Positions 17,622-26,485 of a stretch of 48,428 bases of DNA are shown here, one piece after another. The first letter of the stretch is position 1; each line of letters opens with the position of its first letter. Where the stretch lies: NCBI GenBank assembly GCA_945873625.1, contig CAMCDS010000016.1:1-48428 (forward strand), written 5' to 3'. The notes below the pieces were generated by a model. That model saw only the letters and a list, made by a program, of their open reading frames with translations, did no database searches and was not told the DNA's origin. A program made the translations under genes and the position numbers. The stretch is from an uncultured Porphyromonadaceae bacterium (GTDB lineage: Bacteria; Bacteroidota; Bacteroidia; Bacteroidales; Muribaculaceae).

Positions 17622-18629
17622 TTACTTGGCGGCGGGATTCAGAATCTGGATCGCTCCGCGGGCTGCGGGATAGATGAAAGAGGGATTGAAATAGCCGTCG
17701 TAGAGGTTGTAGAGTCCGATGGCGGCCACCTTGTTGGCGCTTGCCCAGCGGGCGGTCAGCCAGCTGCTGTAGTCGCTGCCCCAGTAGCCGAGCGAGGCCT
17801 TGGTCTCGTCGAGCACGGGAAGCTGGGCTATTACGGCAAACCTGTCGACGGGGGCTCCGGCCACGGAGTTGCGGCTGACGATGAAGGTGAGTTCATCGAC
17901 GCCGGTAGCCGATGCCGTCTCGGAGAGGAACACCGTGCCGGCAGCGTCGAGGAGGCTCATGTCGATGATGTTGGCCGGTATGCCGACGAAGTCGAATCCC
18001 TTGTCGATGTTGTTGTTTTTCCATTCGGCGAAAGCTCCGACAAAGGCCTTCTGCTCGGCGGCGCGGGCGCTCTTTTCGGCCTCGGGCAGCGCCTCGCTGA
18101 GGGCAGTGCCGTCGTAGGCGCATATCAGGCGGTCGTAGCCGCCGGCGTCGAAGTAGCCCATGGCTGTCTTGAGCGAATCGGCCATGAAGGCGCTCCATTC
18201 GGCCACGGGTGCGGCGGGCGTCTCCAGCTCCTTCTTAAGCTCCCATGCCTTGCGGATGGCGGCGTAGTCGACCATGTAGGCCGTCTGCATACCGGTCTGC
18301 GAGCGCTTGGTGTTGATTTCGTCGAGGGTGGCCTGCGTCATCAGTTCAGGGCGGGTGAGCACGAGAACGTCGATGCTGTCGGGCACTGTGGCCACGTGGT
18401 CGGCCTGCGACACGAAGGAGCTGCGGTTTTCAAACCATGCGTACACCTTCTTGTGGCCGTTGGAGCGGTATGCGCGCAGGTTGGCGAGGTATTTCTGGTA
18501 TTGGTCGGGATTTGCTCCTGAGATGTTGTCGTATCTCAGGTCGACGGGCTCGGGATCGTCCCAGCTGCAAGCCGAAAGCATCACCGTGGCGGCGAAGGCG
18601 AGCACGCCGTATCTGAATATATTTTTCAT
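17622..18629 (-). CDS. GH18-like lipoprotein without catalytic residues (putative N-glycan lectin)
   Basis: 335 residues. Lipobox VMLSACSWDDPEP (Cys21) with an acidic stretch, so likely surface-exposed. The fold reads as a GH18 barrel: KVYAWFENRSSF (61-72), VPDSIDVLVL (82-91), TGMQTAYMVDY (112-122). At the position where active GH18 enzymes carry DxxDxDxE, after the helix WSAFMADSLKTAMGYF, the sequence is GGYDRLICAYDG (163-174), with no catalytic Asp-Glu. I infer a binding-only role, as for the analogous gene after susD in the B. thetaiotaomicron N-glycan locus. It lies 24 bases after susD and 20 before the LamG gene. Confidence 0.78.
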   Translation of the reverse strand: MKNIFRYGVLAFAATVMLSACSWDDPEPVDLRYDNISGANPDQYQKYLANLRAYRSNGHKKVYAWFENRSSFVSQADHVATVPDSIDVLVLTRPELMTQATLDEINTKRSQTGMQTAYMVDYAAIRKAWELKKELETPAAPVAEWSAFMADSLKTAMGYFDAGGYDRLICAYDGTALSEALPEAEKSARAAEQKAFVGAFAEWKNNNIDKGFDFVGIPANIIDMSLLDAAGTVFLSETASATGVDELTFIVSRNSVAGAPVDRFAVIAQLPVLDETKASLGYWGSDYSSWLTARWASANKVAAIGLYNLYDGYFNPSFIYPAARGAIQILNPAAK

Positions 18630-18653
18630 GTCTTTGAGTCCTTTGATATGAGG

Positions 18654-20228
18654 TTAATAGCGTGCCCACCACACCTTGGTGGCCATGTTGTCGGGGCCTT
18701 TGAGCAGATTGTTGACGGCAGCCGTGACGTTGACGGAGTTGTTGGTGTATTCCTCCTGCGGATAAGGCATGCGCTGGGGGCCGGTCTTGCTGTCGACGAT
18801 GCCGCCCGAGCCGTTGTAGGCCACGGGGATAAGACGCGGATAGCCCGTGCGGCGCAGTTCGGCCCATGCCTCGTTGCCGTTGAAATAGAGGGCGATCCAT
18901 TTCTGGACGATGATGCGCTCGAGCTTGGTCTCGGCCGATGCGGCCTCGTCCCACTTCACGGTGATGTTGGAGATCGAGCCGGTGTAGGGATTCTGCTGGG
19001 TCGGGTCGACGTATGCCTGCGGCACGGAGCCAGAATCGGCCATATAGGCTTCGGCTCCCGACACGCCCCACTGCTCGAAGCTCAGGCGGATGCCGTCGTT
19101 GTAGAACTGCTCGGCCGAGCCTCCCATGTTGAAATGATGGACGGCGGCTCCCTCGGCGCGGAGGAAGGCCACTTCCGATGCGGTCATCCAGATGAGCGGG
19201 TCGTCGGCCTTGACGTTCACGCCCGAGAAGTTGAAGCCCCAGGTGGCGTCGAAGGTCTCCCAGCCCCTGCGGAGGCCGATGTATTCGATTCCCTCGAAGG
19301 CCGAGGGGATGAAGTAAGCGGCGCGGCGCGGGTCGTTGTAGCCGTTCATGTAGCAGATGATGTCGGCTGCGGCATGGGTGTCGCCGCCGGTGGTCGAGCC
19401 TGAGTTGTTGTAGTTGACGGCCGTGTAGAGCGGGTTGGTGATCGAGGTAAAGTATTTCCAGGTGGCGTTGTCGGCGTTGGTCTCGATCACGCCGCCGGCT
19501 ATCGCCTCTTCGGCATACTTGCGGGCCTTCTCGGGAGCCACGAACGAGATGCGCATCGCCAGGCGCAGCTTAAGCGAGTTGGCGAGCTTTATCCATTTGC
19601 TGACGTCGCCCGAATAGACGTAGTCGCAGGTGGGGCTGAGCACGCTGCCGATGTGCTCCTTGAGCGTGGCGGCGGCCTCGGTCAGCTCCTCGAAGAATGA
19701 GTCGTAGACCTGCTCCTGGCTGTCGTAGGGCACGGCGAGGTCCGACGAGGTGCCGATCGCCGAGTAAGGTATCGGGCCGTAGCAGTCGGTTATGCGGCTC
19801 ATGGCGGCCACCTTTATTACAGTGGCCACGGCGTAGGGCACGGGGTTGCCCGTGGTGGCCGAGACGTTCTGTATCTGGCTGAGATTGGCGTAGAGCGTCG
19901 GGATGATGCGGTCTGATTTCAGAAACACGCGGCTCCAGTCGTTCTTCGGGTTATAGCGCGCGAAGCTCTCGGCGAATCCGGTGTTGGAGTCGGAGTAGTA
20001 TCCTCCGAGGGGGCCTCCGAGAAGGGCGTCGGTGAACTGCAGCGTGTTGACGTCGGACGACATCACGCAGCTCGCCACGTTGTTGAGCTGCGAGCCGAGG
20101 GCATAGTCATCGGCCGTCAGGTCGCCCGGCTCGTAGGGGTTGGAGTTGATTTTCTCGAAGTCGCCGGTGCAGGCCGTCGCTGCGGCGGCCATGGCGGCTA
20201 TGAAGAGTCTGTTGATATGTTTGTTCAT
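18654..20228 (-). CDS. SusD/RagB-family outer-membrane lipoprotein
   Basis: 524 residues; lipobox AAATACTGDFEKIN (Cys20). The SusD-like family is recognisable by the N-terminal DFEKINSNPYEPGDL, a conserved helical TPR-type scaffold (MSRITDCYGPIPYSAIG, residues about 148-165, then SQEQVYDSFFEELTEAAATL) and the C-terminal YPQEEYTNN. It acts as the lid over the SusC barrel and binds the N-glycan. It starts 12 bases after susC, the usual tight pairing. Its substrate is inferred from the neighbouring glycosidases. Confidence 0.93.
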   Translation of the reverse strand: MNKHINRLFIAAMAAAATACTGDFEKINSNPYEPGDLTADDYALGSQLNNVASCVMSSDVNTLQFTDALLGGPLGGYYSDSNTGFAESFARYNPKNDWSRVFLKSDRIIPTLYANLSQIQNVSATTGNPVPYAVATVIKVAAMSRITDCYGPIPYSAIGTSSDLAVPYDSQEQVYDSFFEELTEAAATLKEHIGSVLSPTCDYVYSGDVSKWIKLANSLKLRLAMRISFVAPEKARKYAEEAIAGGVIETNADNATWKYFTSITNPLYTAVNYNNSGSTTGGDTHAAADIICYMNGYNDPRRAAYFIPSAFEGIEYIGLRRGWETFDATWGFNFSGVNVKADDPLIWMTASEVAFLRAEGAAVHHFNMGGSAEQFYNDGIRLSFEQWGVSGAEAYMADSGSVPQAYVDPTQQNPYTGSISNITVKWDEAASAETKLERIIVQKWIALYFNGNEAWAELRRTGYPRLIPVAYNGSGGIVDSKTGPQRMPYPQEEYTNNSVNVTAAVNNLLKGPDNMATKVWWARY

Positions 20229-20240
20229 GTCCGTGCCGGT

Positions 20241-23200
20241 TTAGAAAGTTAGGTTGATGTTGAATCCGAGGTTGCGCATCGAAGGCATCATGAAGTAGTC
20301 GATGCCCTGATACCAGTTGTCGGTAGTGGCCACGGATTCGGGGTCGAACGGAGCCTTGTTGTAGATCATCCAGAGGTTGCGGCCCACGAACGACACCTTG
20401 ATGTCGCAGATGTCGCGCAGCCAGCGGCGCGGGATGGTATAGCTGAAGGTAACCTCGCCGAGACGGATGTTGGTGGCGTCGTAGATGTAATACTGCGGCA
20501 CGGCCGTTCCGCCGGCTATGATGGAGTACCACATCTGGGGGTTGACCTGGTCGCCGTTGTTGAGCGAGATGAAGCCTGCGTCGCGTGCGGCGGCGGAGTT
20601 TTCGCTGACGCCGTAGTAGTCGAGGATGGCCTGGGTGCGCGAGAATACCTTGCCGCCGATGCGGGCGTTGATCATGAAGCTGAGGCCGAAGTTCTTCCAG
20701 CCGAAGGTGTTGCTCCAGGCGATGTTGCCCGAGGGGAGCACGCTGCCGAGCTTGATGTAGTCTTCCTTGTCCTGGATGGCTGAAGTGGCCACTGCCTGCG
20801 TCGGGTCGACGTAGATGTTGCCGTTCGAGTCGCGCACCAGGTCGATGGTGGAGTAGATGTCGCCCATGCCGCCGCCTTTCTTAAGCAGGAAGCGGGTGGA
20901 GCCGAGGCCGCCCATGTCGAGCACGTCCATCGAGAAGCGTTCGCCCGTCACGGGGTTGAGGGCGTTGTCGGCGAGCTTGGTGATCTTGTTGCGGTTGAAC
21001 GAATAGGTGAGACCCGAACGCCAGAAGAAGTCGCCCCACGTGTGGGAATAGCTGAGGGCGAACTCCATACCCCAGTTTCTTACCGAACCGGTCTGGATGA
21101 AGATCTTGGAATACTGGTTGACGGGCAGCTCGGGGTTGAACGTCTGGTTGGCGGTGTTGGCCCAATAGAACGTGGCGTCGAAGCTGATGTCGTTGATGAG
21201 CTTGAAGTTCATGCCGACCTCCACCGAGTTGGTACGCTCGGGCTTGAGGTCGTATAGGGGATACTGCGTGAGCACGCTCCACGACTGCGTGTTGCTGTCC
21301 CACTGGTAGCGGGGGTTGGCGATGTAGCGGTTGAAGGCCGAGCCCACGGAGGCGAAGCTGGCGCGTATCTTCCAGAGGTTGAGCACGTCGTTGGCGGCGG
21401 GGAAGAAGTTGTTCATCAGCACCGAAAGTCCCACCGAGGGATAGAAGAAGCTCGAATTGTGGGAGTTGGGGCCTGCAAGCTGCGACGGCCAGTCGTTGCG
21501 GCCGGTGAGCGTGAGGTAGTATGTGCCCTTGAATCCGACGTCGGCCGATGCGTAGAGCGACTGTGTCTGCTCACGCCATCCGGTCTGTATCGTGGTCAGG
21601 TGGGGCGTCGAGAGGTTCTGCACGGCGAAGAAGTTGGCCAGACCCACGGGCACGGAGGCGAACTTCTCCGAACCGTCGGCGATGGGGCCGCTGGTGGCGT
21701 TGGAGTCGTAGCGCATGTCGGATATCGAGCCGCCGAAGTTGGCCTGCACGCTCCAGTCGTCGCCGAAGGCCTTGTTGAAGCTCAGGAGGAAGTCGGCGAA
21801 GATCTGCTTGTCGGAGTACTTCGTGATTCCGTAAGAGCCGCGGTTCGAGCCGCCGGTGAGCTGGTCGTTGGTGGTGGCGTAGTTCTTCTGCTCGTAGTCG
21901 GTGTAGGAGTTGTCGATGCGCACGCGTCCCGAGAGCGTGAGACATTCGAGAATCTTATAGCTGAGGCTCGCGCCTACCATGAAGCGGTCTTTGCGGTTCT
22001 CGTTGAGGTTGCGGTAGTTGACCCAGTAGGGGTTCTGCACCGTCATGCCGTAGTCGCCGACAGGCCAGTACTGCGTGTTGATCTTACGCTCGGCGTTGTA
22101 GTGCTCATACGACTTCACGTCGTCCCACGAGTTGCCGCGCGGATAGAGCAGCGCGCCCACGAGCGGGTTGCCGTAGGTGCCCTGGTTCACCATGTTGCGG
22201 TCGGTCTGGCGGATATAGCTCGCGTTGAGGTCGAGGGTCATCTTCTCGTTGAGGAACTTCGACGTGTTGCGGATGCTGAAGTTATAGCGGTTGTAGCGGT
22301 TGTTGGGCACGATGCCGAGAGAGTTGACTGCGGCCAGCGAGGCGTAGGTCTGGTTTTTCTCGTTGCCCGTTGAGAAGGTTACCGACTGGGTCGATACGAA
22401 TCCGGTCTGCAGATAGTCGCTTGCAGGCTGGTAGTCGCGGCGGGTGAGCGAAGTGAGCGGCGCGCCCCACGACATGTTGCTCGTAGGCACGTATGCGCCG
22501 TTGGTGCCCGTGCCGTAGCGGCTCTGCAGACGGTGCATCACCAGGGCGCGGTCCCATTGCAGCGACGAATTGACCGTAACTTTCGTCTTGCCGGCCTGTC
22601 CCTTCTTGGTGGTGATGACGATGGCGCCGTTGGCGGCCTCAGAACCATAGAGGGCAGCTGCGGCGGCACCTGTCAGCACCGACATCGACTCGATGTCTTC
22701 GGGGTTGATGTCGGCGATAGGCTCGGTGGCTCCCTGCGAACCGAACTCGGTGGAGCCTCCGGAGTTGGCGGAGCGCATCGGCATGCCGTCGACCACGTAG
22801 AGCGCGTTGCTCGACTGCATGATCGACTTAGTGCCTCGCATCACCACCTTCGAGATGCCGCCCACGCCCGACGACGAAGCGTTGATGTTGACGCCGGCCA
22901 CCTTGCCGGCCAGGCCGTTGATGAAGTTGGCGTCCTTGTTCTCGGAGAGGGCGTCGCCCTTCATCTGCTGCACATTGTAGCTCAGCGACTTCTGCTCGCG
23001 CTTGATGCCGAGGGCGGTAACCACCACCTCGTCGAGCGTCTCCGAATCTTCATACATCACGATGTTGAACACAGGGTTTTCGCCTACGGTCTCCTCGATG
23101 GTGCGGTAGCCGATGTAGGAGAACGTGATTACGTCTCCCCGCCGTGCCTGCAGCGAGAAAGATCCGTCGATGTCGGTGGCGGTGCCTTTGGCTGTCCCCT

Positions 23201-23402
23201 TGATGGCGACAGTGGCTCCGATCAGCGGCTCGCCCGACGTATCGGTAACCGTTCCGCTGACTGTCTCCGGCTCACCCTGGGCGAAGGCCGGTGCCACACA
23301 AAGAAAGACTGATAACAGCAGCATGGCCGCACGCAGCATCACGTTCATGCCAGAGCGTGAATGCGAGGCGGATATAGCTGCCTTTCCGTTTGTTTTGGGC
23401 AT
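20241..23402 (-). CDS. SusC/RagA-family TonB-dependent glycan importer
   Basis: 1053 residues. A long N-terminus (1-18) precedes the hydrophobic signal segment MLRAAMLLLSVFLCVAPAFAQ; MNVMLRAAM at residue 19 is an alternative start. Domains in order: carboxypeptidase-regulatory-like domain (about 45-125, VSGTVTDTSGEPLIGATVAI), TonB box region (DEVVVTALGI), plug (about 135-250, LAGKVAGVNI, ALYVVDGMPM) and a 22-strand barrel ending in NINLTF with the terminal Phe. There is no N-terminal STN signalling domain, so it does not signal through an anti-sigma factor. It is the first gene of the operon, with a consensus promoter about 80 bases upstream. Confidence 0.95.
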   Translation of the reverse strand: MPKTNGKAAISASHSRSGMNVMLRAAMLLLSVFLCVAPAFAQGEPETVSGTVTDTSGEPLIGATVAIKGTAKGTATDIDGSFSLQARRGDVITFSYIGYRTIEETVGENPVFNIVMYEDSETLDEVVVTALGIKREQKSLSYNVQQMKGDALSENKDANFINGLAGKVAGVNINASSSGVGGISKVVMRGTKSIMQSSNALYVVDGMPMRSANSGGSTEFGSQGATEPIADINPEDIESMSVLTGAAAAALYGSEAANGAIVITTKKGQAGKTKVTVNSSLQWDRALVMHRLQSRYGTGTNGAYVPTSNMSWGAPLTSLTRRDYQPASDYLQTGFVSTQSVTFSTGNEKNQTYASLAAVNSLGIVPNNRYNRYNFSIRNTSKFLNEKMTLDLNASYIRQTDRNMVNQGTYGNPLVGALLYPRGNSWDDVKSYEHYNAERKINTQYWPVGDYGMTVQNPYWVNYRNLNENRKDRFMVGASLSYKILECLTLSGRVRIDNSYTDYEQKNYATTNDQLTGGSNRGSYGITKYSDKQIFADFLLSFNKAFGDDWSVQANFGGSISDMRYDSNATSGPIADGSEKFASVPVGLANFFAVQNLSTPHLTTIQTGWREQTQSLYASADVGFKGTYYLTLTGRNDWPSQLAGPNSHNSSFFYPSVGLSVLMNNFFPAANDVLNLWKIRASFASVGSAFNRYIANPRYQWDSNTQSWSVLTQYPLYDLKPERTNSVEVGMNFKLINDISFDATFYWANTANQTFNPELPVNQYSKIFIQTGSVRNWGMEFALSYSHTWGDFFWRSGLTYSFNRNKITKLADNALNPVTGERFSMDVLDMGGLGSTRFLLKKGGGMGDIYSTIDLVRDSNGNIYVDPTQAVATSAIQDKEDYIKLGSVLPSGNIAWSNTFGWKNFGLSFMINARIGGKVFSRTQAILDYYGVSENSAAARDAGFISLNNGDQVNPQMWYSIIAGGTAVPQYYIYDATNIRLGEVTFSYTIPRRWLRDICDIKVSFVGRNLWMIYNKAPFDPESVATTDNWYQGIDYFMMPSMRNLGFNINLTF

Positions 23403-23485
23403 AGATATTGAAGGTTTTTGGTTAGTATGGTTGATAAAACGTTATTGTCTGATGTGGAATAGCGGGTAAATATATTGTTTAGCTG

Positions 23486-23517
23486 CAAAATTAGTATTTA
23501 TTAGCATCTTAATCAAA
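23486..23517 (-). promoter_or_regulatory. Promoter of the N-glycan utilisation operon
   Basis: On the minus strand TTTG (23514-23517) is followed, after 20 bases, by TAATTTTG (23486-23493), a full match to the Bacteroidetes TTTG-N19/20-TAnnTTTG promoter. Transcription should begin near 23479, leaving a leader of about 77 bases before the susC ATG. The surrounding 23460-23530 stretch is strongly AT-rich compared with the rest of the window. No clear operator palindrome is visible. Confidence 0.8.
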
Positions 23518-23618
23518 TTTTAATTGTTAAATCTTCATCTTGTCTTAAACAATCTTAATCCACTCGCCCGATAGTGGCACAGCCGGCATGCCGGGAAGCG
23601 ACGTAACGGCATGAAAGC

Positions 23619-23663
23619 AGCAGACGCCGCCCGCCCACGGGAAAGGGGCGGGCGGCGTCTGCT
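23619..23663 (-). terminator. Long GC-rich hairpin upstream of the susC promoter
   Basis: An 18-base perfect inverted repeat (23619-23636 with 23646-23663, core GACGCCGCCCGCCC / GGGCGGGCGGCGTC) with a 9-base loop. It lies between the MATE gene, transcribed toward it, and the susC promoter. It probably ends the MATE-side transcript so that the glycan operon is insulated. The T-run on the minus side is short (CTTTC), so efficiency is uncertain. The rest of 23,520-23,940 holds no gene I can support. Confidence 0.6.
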
Positions 23664-23944
23664 TGCCTCGGGCTTTACGTATTTTGTCGCAGACATTGTC
23701 TCTGACGCACAAGGCTTCCGGGAAAACTACTTCATGGCCACTTTGATTTGATATCCGGCATCTGATGGCTTCGCGTATGTCTTGCCCTACGCCTGATTAT
23801 CCGGTGATGCGGTAGGGTGGACGACTGAGAAACATTATGGGTAAGGGAGGTTTTGAAGTGAAGTGCATCAGAAACCGTTTAGGCTCAGTTCCCCGATATT
23901 TGTAAATTTAATTCAATTCGTGTTAAATTCAAACATACTCTCAG

Positions 23945-24066
23945 CTGAAGCCTCTTGGCGAGGTCGGCGGGCAGGTGCGGTGCTTTATTTCGCGGCTCCC
24001 GTGTCGCGCTGGGTGAGCGGGCAGACGCTGATGGTCAACGGCGGCGGAGTGCAGACGCTCGATTAG
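23945..24066 (+). pseudogene. 3-prime remnant of an HdhA-like short-chain dehydrogenase
   Basis: From about 23975 to the TAG at 24064 the plus strand encodes AGAVLYFAAPVSRWVSGQ followed by TLMVNGGGVQTLD. This is the C-terminus of a short-chain dehydrogenase; it closely resembles the end of 7-alpha-hydroxysteroid dehydrogenase (HdhA), which in E. coli ends ASWVSGQILTVSGGGVQELN (from memory). Just upstream, another frame reads LKPLGEV, the conserved segment that should precede it, so a frameshift or small deletion separates the two. The Rossmann fold and catalytic Ser-Tyr-Lys are gone. The stop overlaps the convergent MATE stop. No function is expected. Confidence 0.65.
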
Positions 24067-25451
24067 TCGCCGGGAAGGGTGTCGGGATGCAGTTCGCGGG
24101 CCTGACGCGAGATGCGGCGCAGCTGCCAGGCCAGCATGCATCCGGCCACTACGGTGGCCACGAAGTCGCTGATGGGGTAGGCGGCCCATACTCCGTCGAG
24201 CCCGAAGCGCGGCGGGAGTATCATCAGCAGAGGAATCATGAAGAGTATCTGGCGTGTCAGCGACAGGAATATCGATTTTGTGGCCATGCCGAGCGACTGG
24301 AAGAAGTTGGTGGCCACCACCTGGAAGCCCACCATCCAGAATGTGATCGTGGTGATCTTAAGGCAATTGACGGCGCAGCGTATCTGGCTTTCGTCTTGCA
24401 TGAACATCCGCGCTATGGCCTCGGGATTGAGGGCTCCGACGAGGCTGCCTATGGTGGTGATGACCACCGCCGAGCCCGCCGCCCACCATAGGGTGCGGAA
24501 GAGGCGGTTGAAGCGTCCGGAGCCATAGTTGTAGCCCAGGATGGGCTGCATTCCCTGGCAGATGCCTATCACGATGAAGATGAAGATGGTTACGAAGCGG
24601 TTGAACACCACTACGGCCGCTATCGCGTCGTCGCCTCCGTATCTGACGAGCGAGTTGTTGACGATGGCGTTGATCGATGCGCCGGCCACGTTTATCAGGA
24701 ATGGCGACATGCCGATGTAGAGCACCGACTTGATTATGGGCCAGTTGAACCGGAACGTTCCCTTGACGAAGTGGAGCGTGTTTTTCCGGTTGAAGAAATG
24801 GGCCATCACCCATATGGCCGTGACGAGCATCGAGATGTCGGTGGCTATGGCGGCGCCCCTGATGCCCCATCCGAATCCGAAGAGGAACGTCGGGGCGAGG
24901 ATAAGGTTGAGTCCGGCTCCTATCAGGTTGGTATACATTGCCTTGCCGGGATAGCCCGAGGCACGCATCACGTTGTTGTAGGAGAAAGTGAGGTTCATGA
25001 GCACCATGCCCGGAAGCACCCACAGCAGGAACTCGCGGGCGTAGGGTATGGTGTTGGGCGATGCGCCGAAGAGGTAGAGGATGTCGTCGAGGAAGATCGA
25101 GAAGAGGGTCATGTAGGTAACGCCTATCAATATGGTGAGCAGCACGGAGTTGCCCAGTATCAGCTCGGCCCTCGGGAGGTCTTTCTGCCCGAGCACGATC
25201 GAGATGCGCGTCGCCGCTCCCGCGCCGATGAGCATGCCGAGGGCTGTGGCGAGGTTCATCACCGGAAACGTAACCGCAATTCCGGCCACGACGTTGGGGT
25301 CGTCGATGGCGTGTCCTATCACGACTGAGTCGATGATGTTGTAGACCGCCATGACGACCGTGCCTATCACGGCCGGGAGGCTGTATTTCAGAAGCATCCG
25401 CGGAATCGACGCGGTGCCGAGTTCCCTGAGTCTGTTGGTGCCTTTGTCCAT
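24063..25451 (-). CDS. MATE-family efflux transporter
   Basis: Inner-membrane protein of 462 residues with 12 predicted helices in two homologous halves. Seen: LPAVIGTVVMAVYNIIDSVV (27-46), a MATE helix-1 signature, GAGAATRISIVLGQ and GMQPILGYNYGSGRFNR, the latter typical of the MepA-like branch that exchanges H+ or Na+ for cationic drugs or metabolites. It begins 53 bases after the ATP-grasp gene on the same strand, so it may be the third gene of a LegB/ATP-grasp/MATE operon and export that pathway's product. Equally it could be a general multidrug pump. Confidence 0.9.
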   Translation of the reverse strand: MDKGTNRLRELGTASIPRMLLKYSLPAVIGTVVMAVYNIIDSVVIGHAIDDPNVVAGIAVTFPVMNLATALGMLIGAGAATRISIVLGQKDLPRAELILGNSVLLTILIGVTYMTLFSIFLDDILYLFGASPNTIPYAREFLLWVLPGMVLMNLTFSYNNVMRASGYPGKAMYTNLIGAGLNLILAPTFLFGFGWGIRGAAIATDISMLVTAIWVMAHFFNRKNTLHFVKGTFRFNWPIIKSVLYIGMSPFLINVAGASINAIVNNSLVRYGGDDAIAAVVVFNRFVTIFIFIVIGICQGMQPILGYNYGSGRFNRLFRTLWWAAGSAVVITTIGSLVGALNPEAIARMFMQDESQIRCAVNCLKITTITFWMVGFQVVATNFFQSLGMATKSIFLSLTRQILFMIPLLMILPPRFGLDGVWAAYPISDFVATVVAGCMLAWQLRRISRQARELHPDTLPGD

Positions 25452-25504
25452 AATGGCGTCATTACAATCATTGACGGAGAGAGACGGAGAGAGGATGCCG
25501 GCGT

Positions 25505-26485
25505 TCAGTCGGCATACGACCTGTCGGCCGGCTCGCCGTTGAAGAATATCACCTCCTTCATGTAGCGCGTCATGAGCGTATGTCCGGCCCAGTCGTCACA
25601 CGGACGCACAGGCACTCCGAGGGCTTCCTGAAGGATATAGTCGGTGATGGGCGCTCCGGCGTAGATAGAGCATACCACGCCGCTTCCGAGCCTGGGGTTG
25701 ACTTCGAGAAGCAGTATGCGGTCTTTGACGAGGTCGTGGATGAACTGTATGGTAACGGGTCCGCGGAGCGAGAAGGCCTCGATCACGTCGCGGCACATTC
25801 CCATTATCCTTTCGTTGCGTATGGTTTCTGTGCGGGTTGCCTCGCCCCCCTGCACCTCGATGCGCAGGCGCGGCACCGTAACGAGTATCTCGCCCTGCTG
25901 GCTGACGTAGCAGTCGACGGTATATTCGTCAAACTTCTCGATGTATTCCTGAAGGAAGAATGAGTTGAGGTTGTCGAGGTGCATCAGCTCGTCCATATTG
26001 TGGAACACGCGTATACCCCTCGACGACGACCCCTTTCGGGGCTTGGCTATCACGGGCACCTCGGCGTTGAGCACGCTGTAGGTCTGCGGGATGGGGAGCC
26101 GTGCCTCGAGGAAGGCTTTTGCGGCCTCCGTCTTGTCGAACATGCGTGTGGCCGTCTCGAAGTCTACCACCGGGATGAAGACGCCCGGGAGCCTCTCGCG
26201 GCACTGGGCGGCTATCTCGATGGCCGCGTCGACGAAGGGGAGGATGATCGAAACCTCATTCTCGCGGGCTACGCGCACTATGTCGTCGATCACTTCAGGG
26301 TCGGCCCATCTGAGGCCTTCCACCACTTTGCTGACGATGCTGATGGGCACGCGGGAGCTGAGTTCGTAACTGACGAGTTCCACGTCGCAGCCTATGCGGC
26401 TGCCGCTTTTGCGAATCTGTTCGGCAACTGACACCCGGCGCGCCCCGCCGAGCATCATAACTACAATCTTATGATTATGGCTCAT
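25505..26485 (-). CDS. ATP-grasp ligase (carbamoyl-phosphate-synthase-like)
   Basis: Cytoplasmic enzyme of 326 residues. N-terminal pre-ATP-grasp Rossmann domain (KIVVMMLGGARRVSVAEQI, residues 6-24), then the ATP-grasp fold: PVIAKPRKGSSSRGIRVF (about 144-161, nucleotide-binding Lys and Gly-rich loop), FFLQEYIEKFDEYTVDCYV (about 177-195) and the metal-binding LLLEVNPRLGSGVV. Members ligate a carboxylate to an amine or thiol through an acyl-phosphate; the substrates here are unknown. The start overlaps the stop of the LegB-like gene (ATGA), so translation is coupled. This suggests a joint pathway to a modified sugar, for instance aminoacylation of an amino-sugar. That is inference. Confidence 0.85.
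   Translation of the reverse strand: MSHNHKIVVMMLGGARRVSVAEQIRKSGSRIGCDVELVSYELSSRVPISIVSKVVEGLRWADPEVIDDIVRVARENEVSIILPFVDAAIEIAAQCRERLPGVFIPVVDFETATRMFDKTEAAKAFLEARLPIPQTYSVLNAEVPVIAKPRKGSSSRGIRVFHNMDELMHLDNLNSFFLQEYIEKFDEYTVDCYVSQQGEILVTVPRLRIEVQGGEATRTETIRNERIMGMCRDVIEAFSLRGPVTIQFIHDLVKDRILLLEVNPRLGSGVVCSIYAGAPITDYILQEALGVPVRPCDDWAGHTLMTRYMKEVIFFNGEPADRSYAD

Noticed and set aside
23581..23860. Possible CRISPR, insertion-sequence ends or attachment site near the susC promoter
   Set aside because: Apart from the single long hairpin no regularly spaced repeats, terminal inverted repeats or target duplications could be found.
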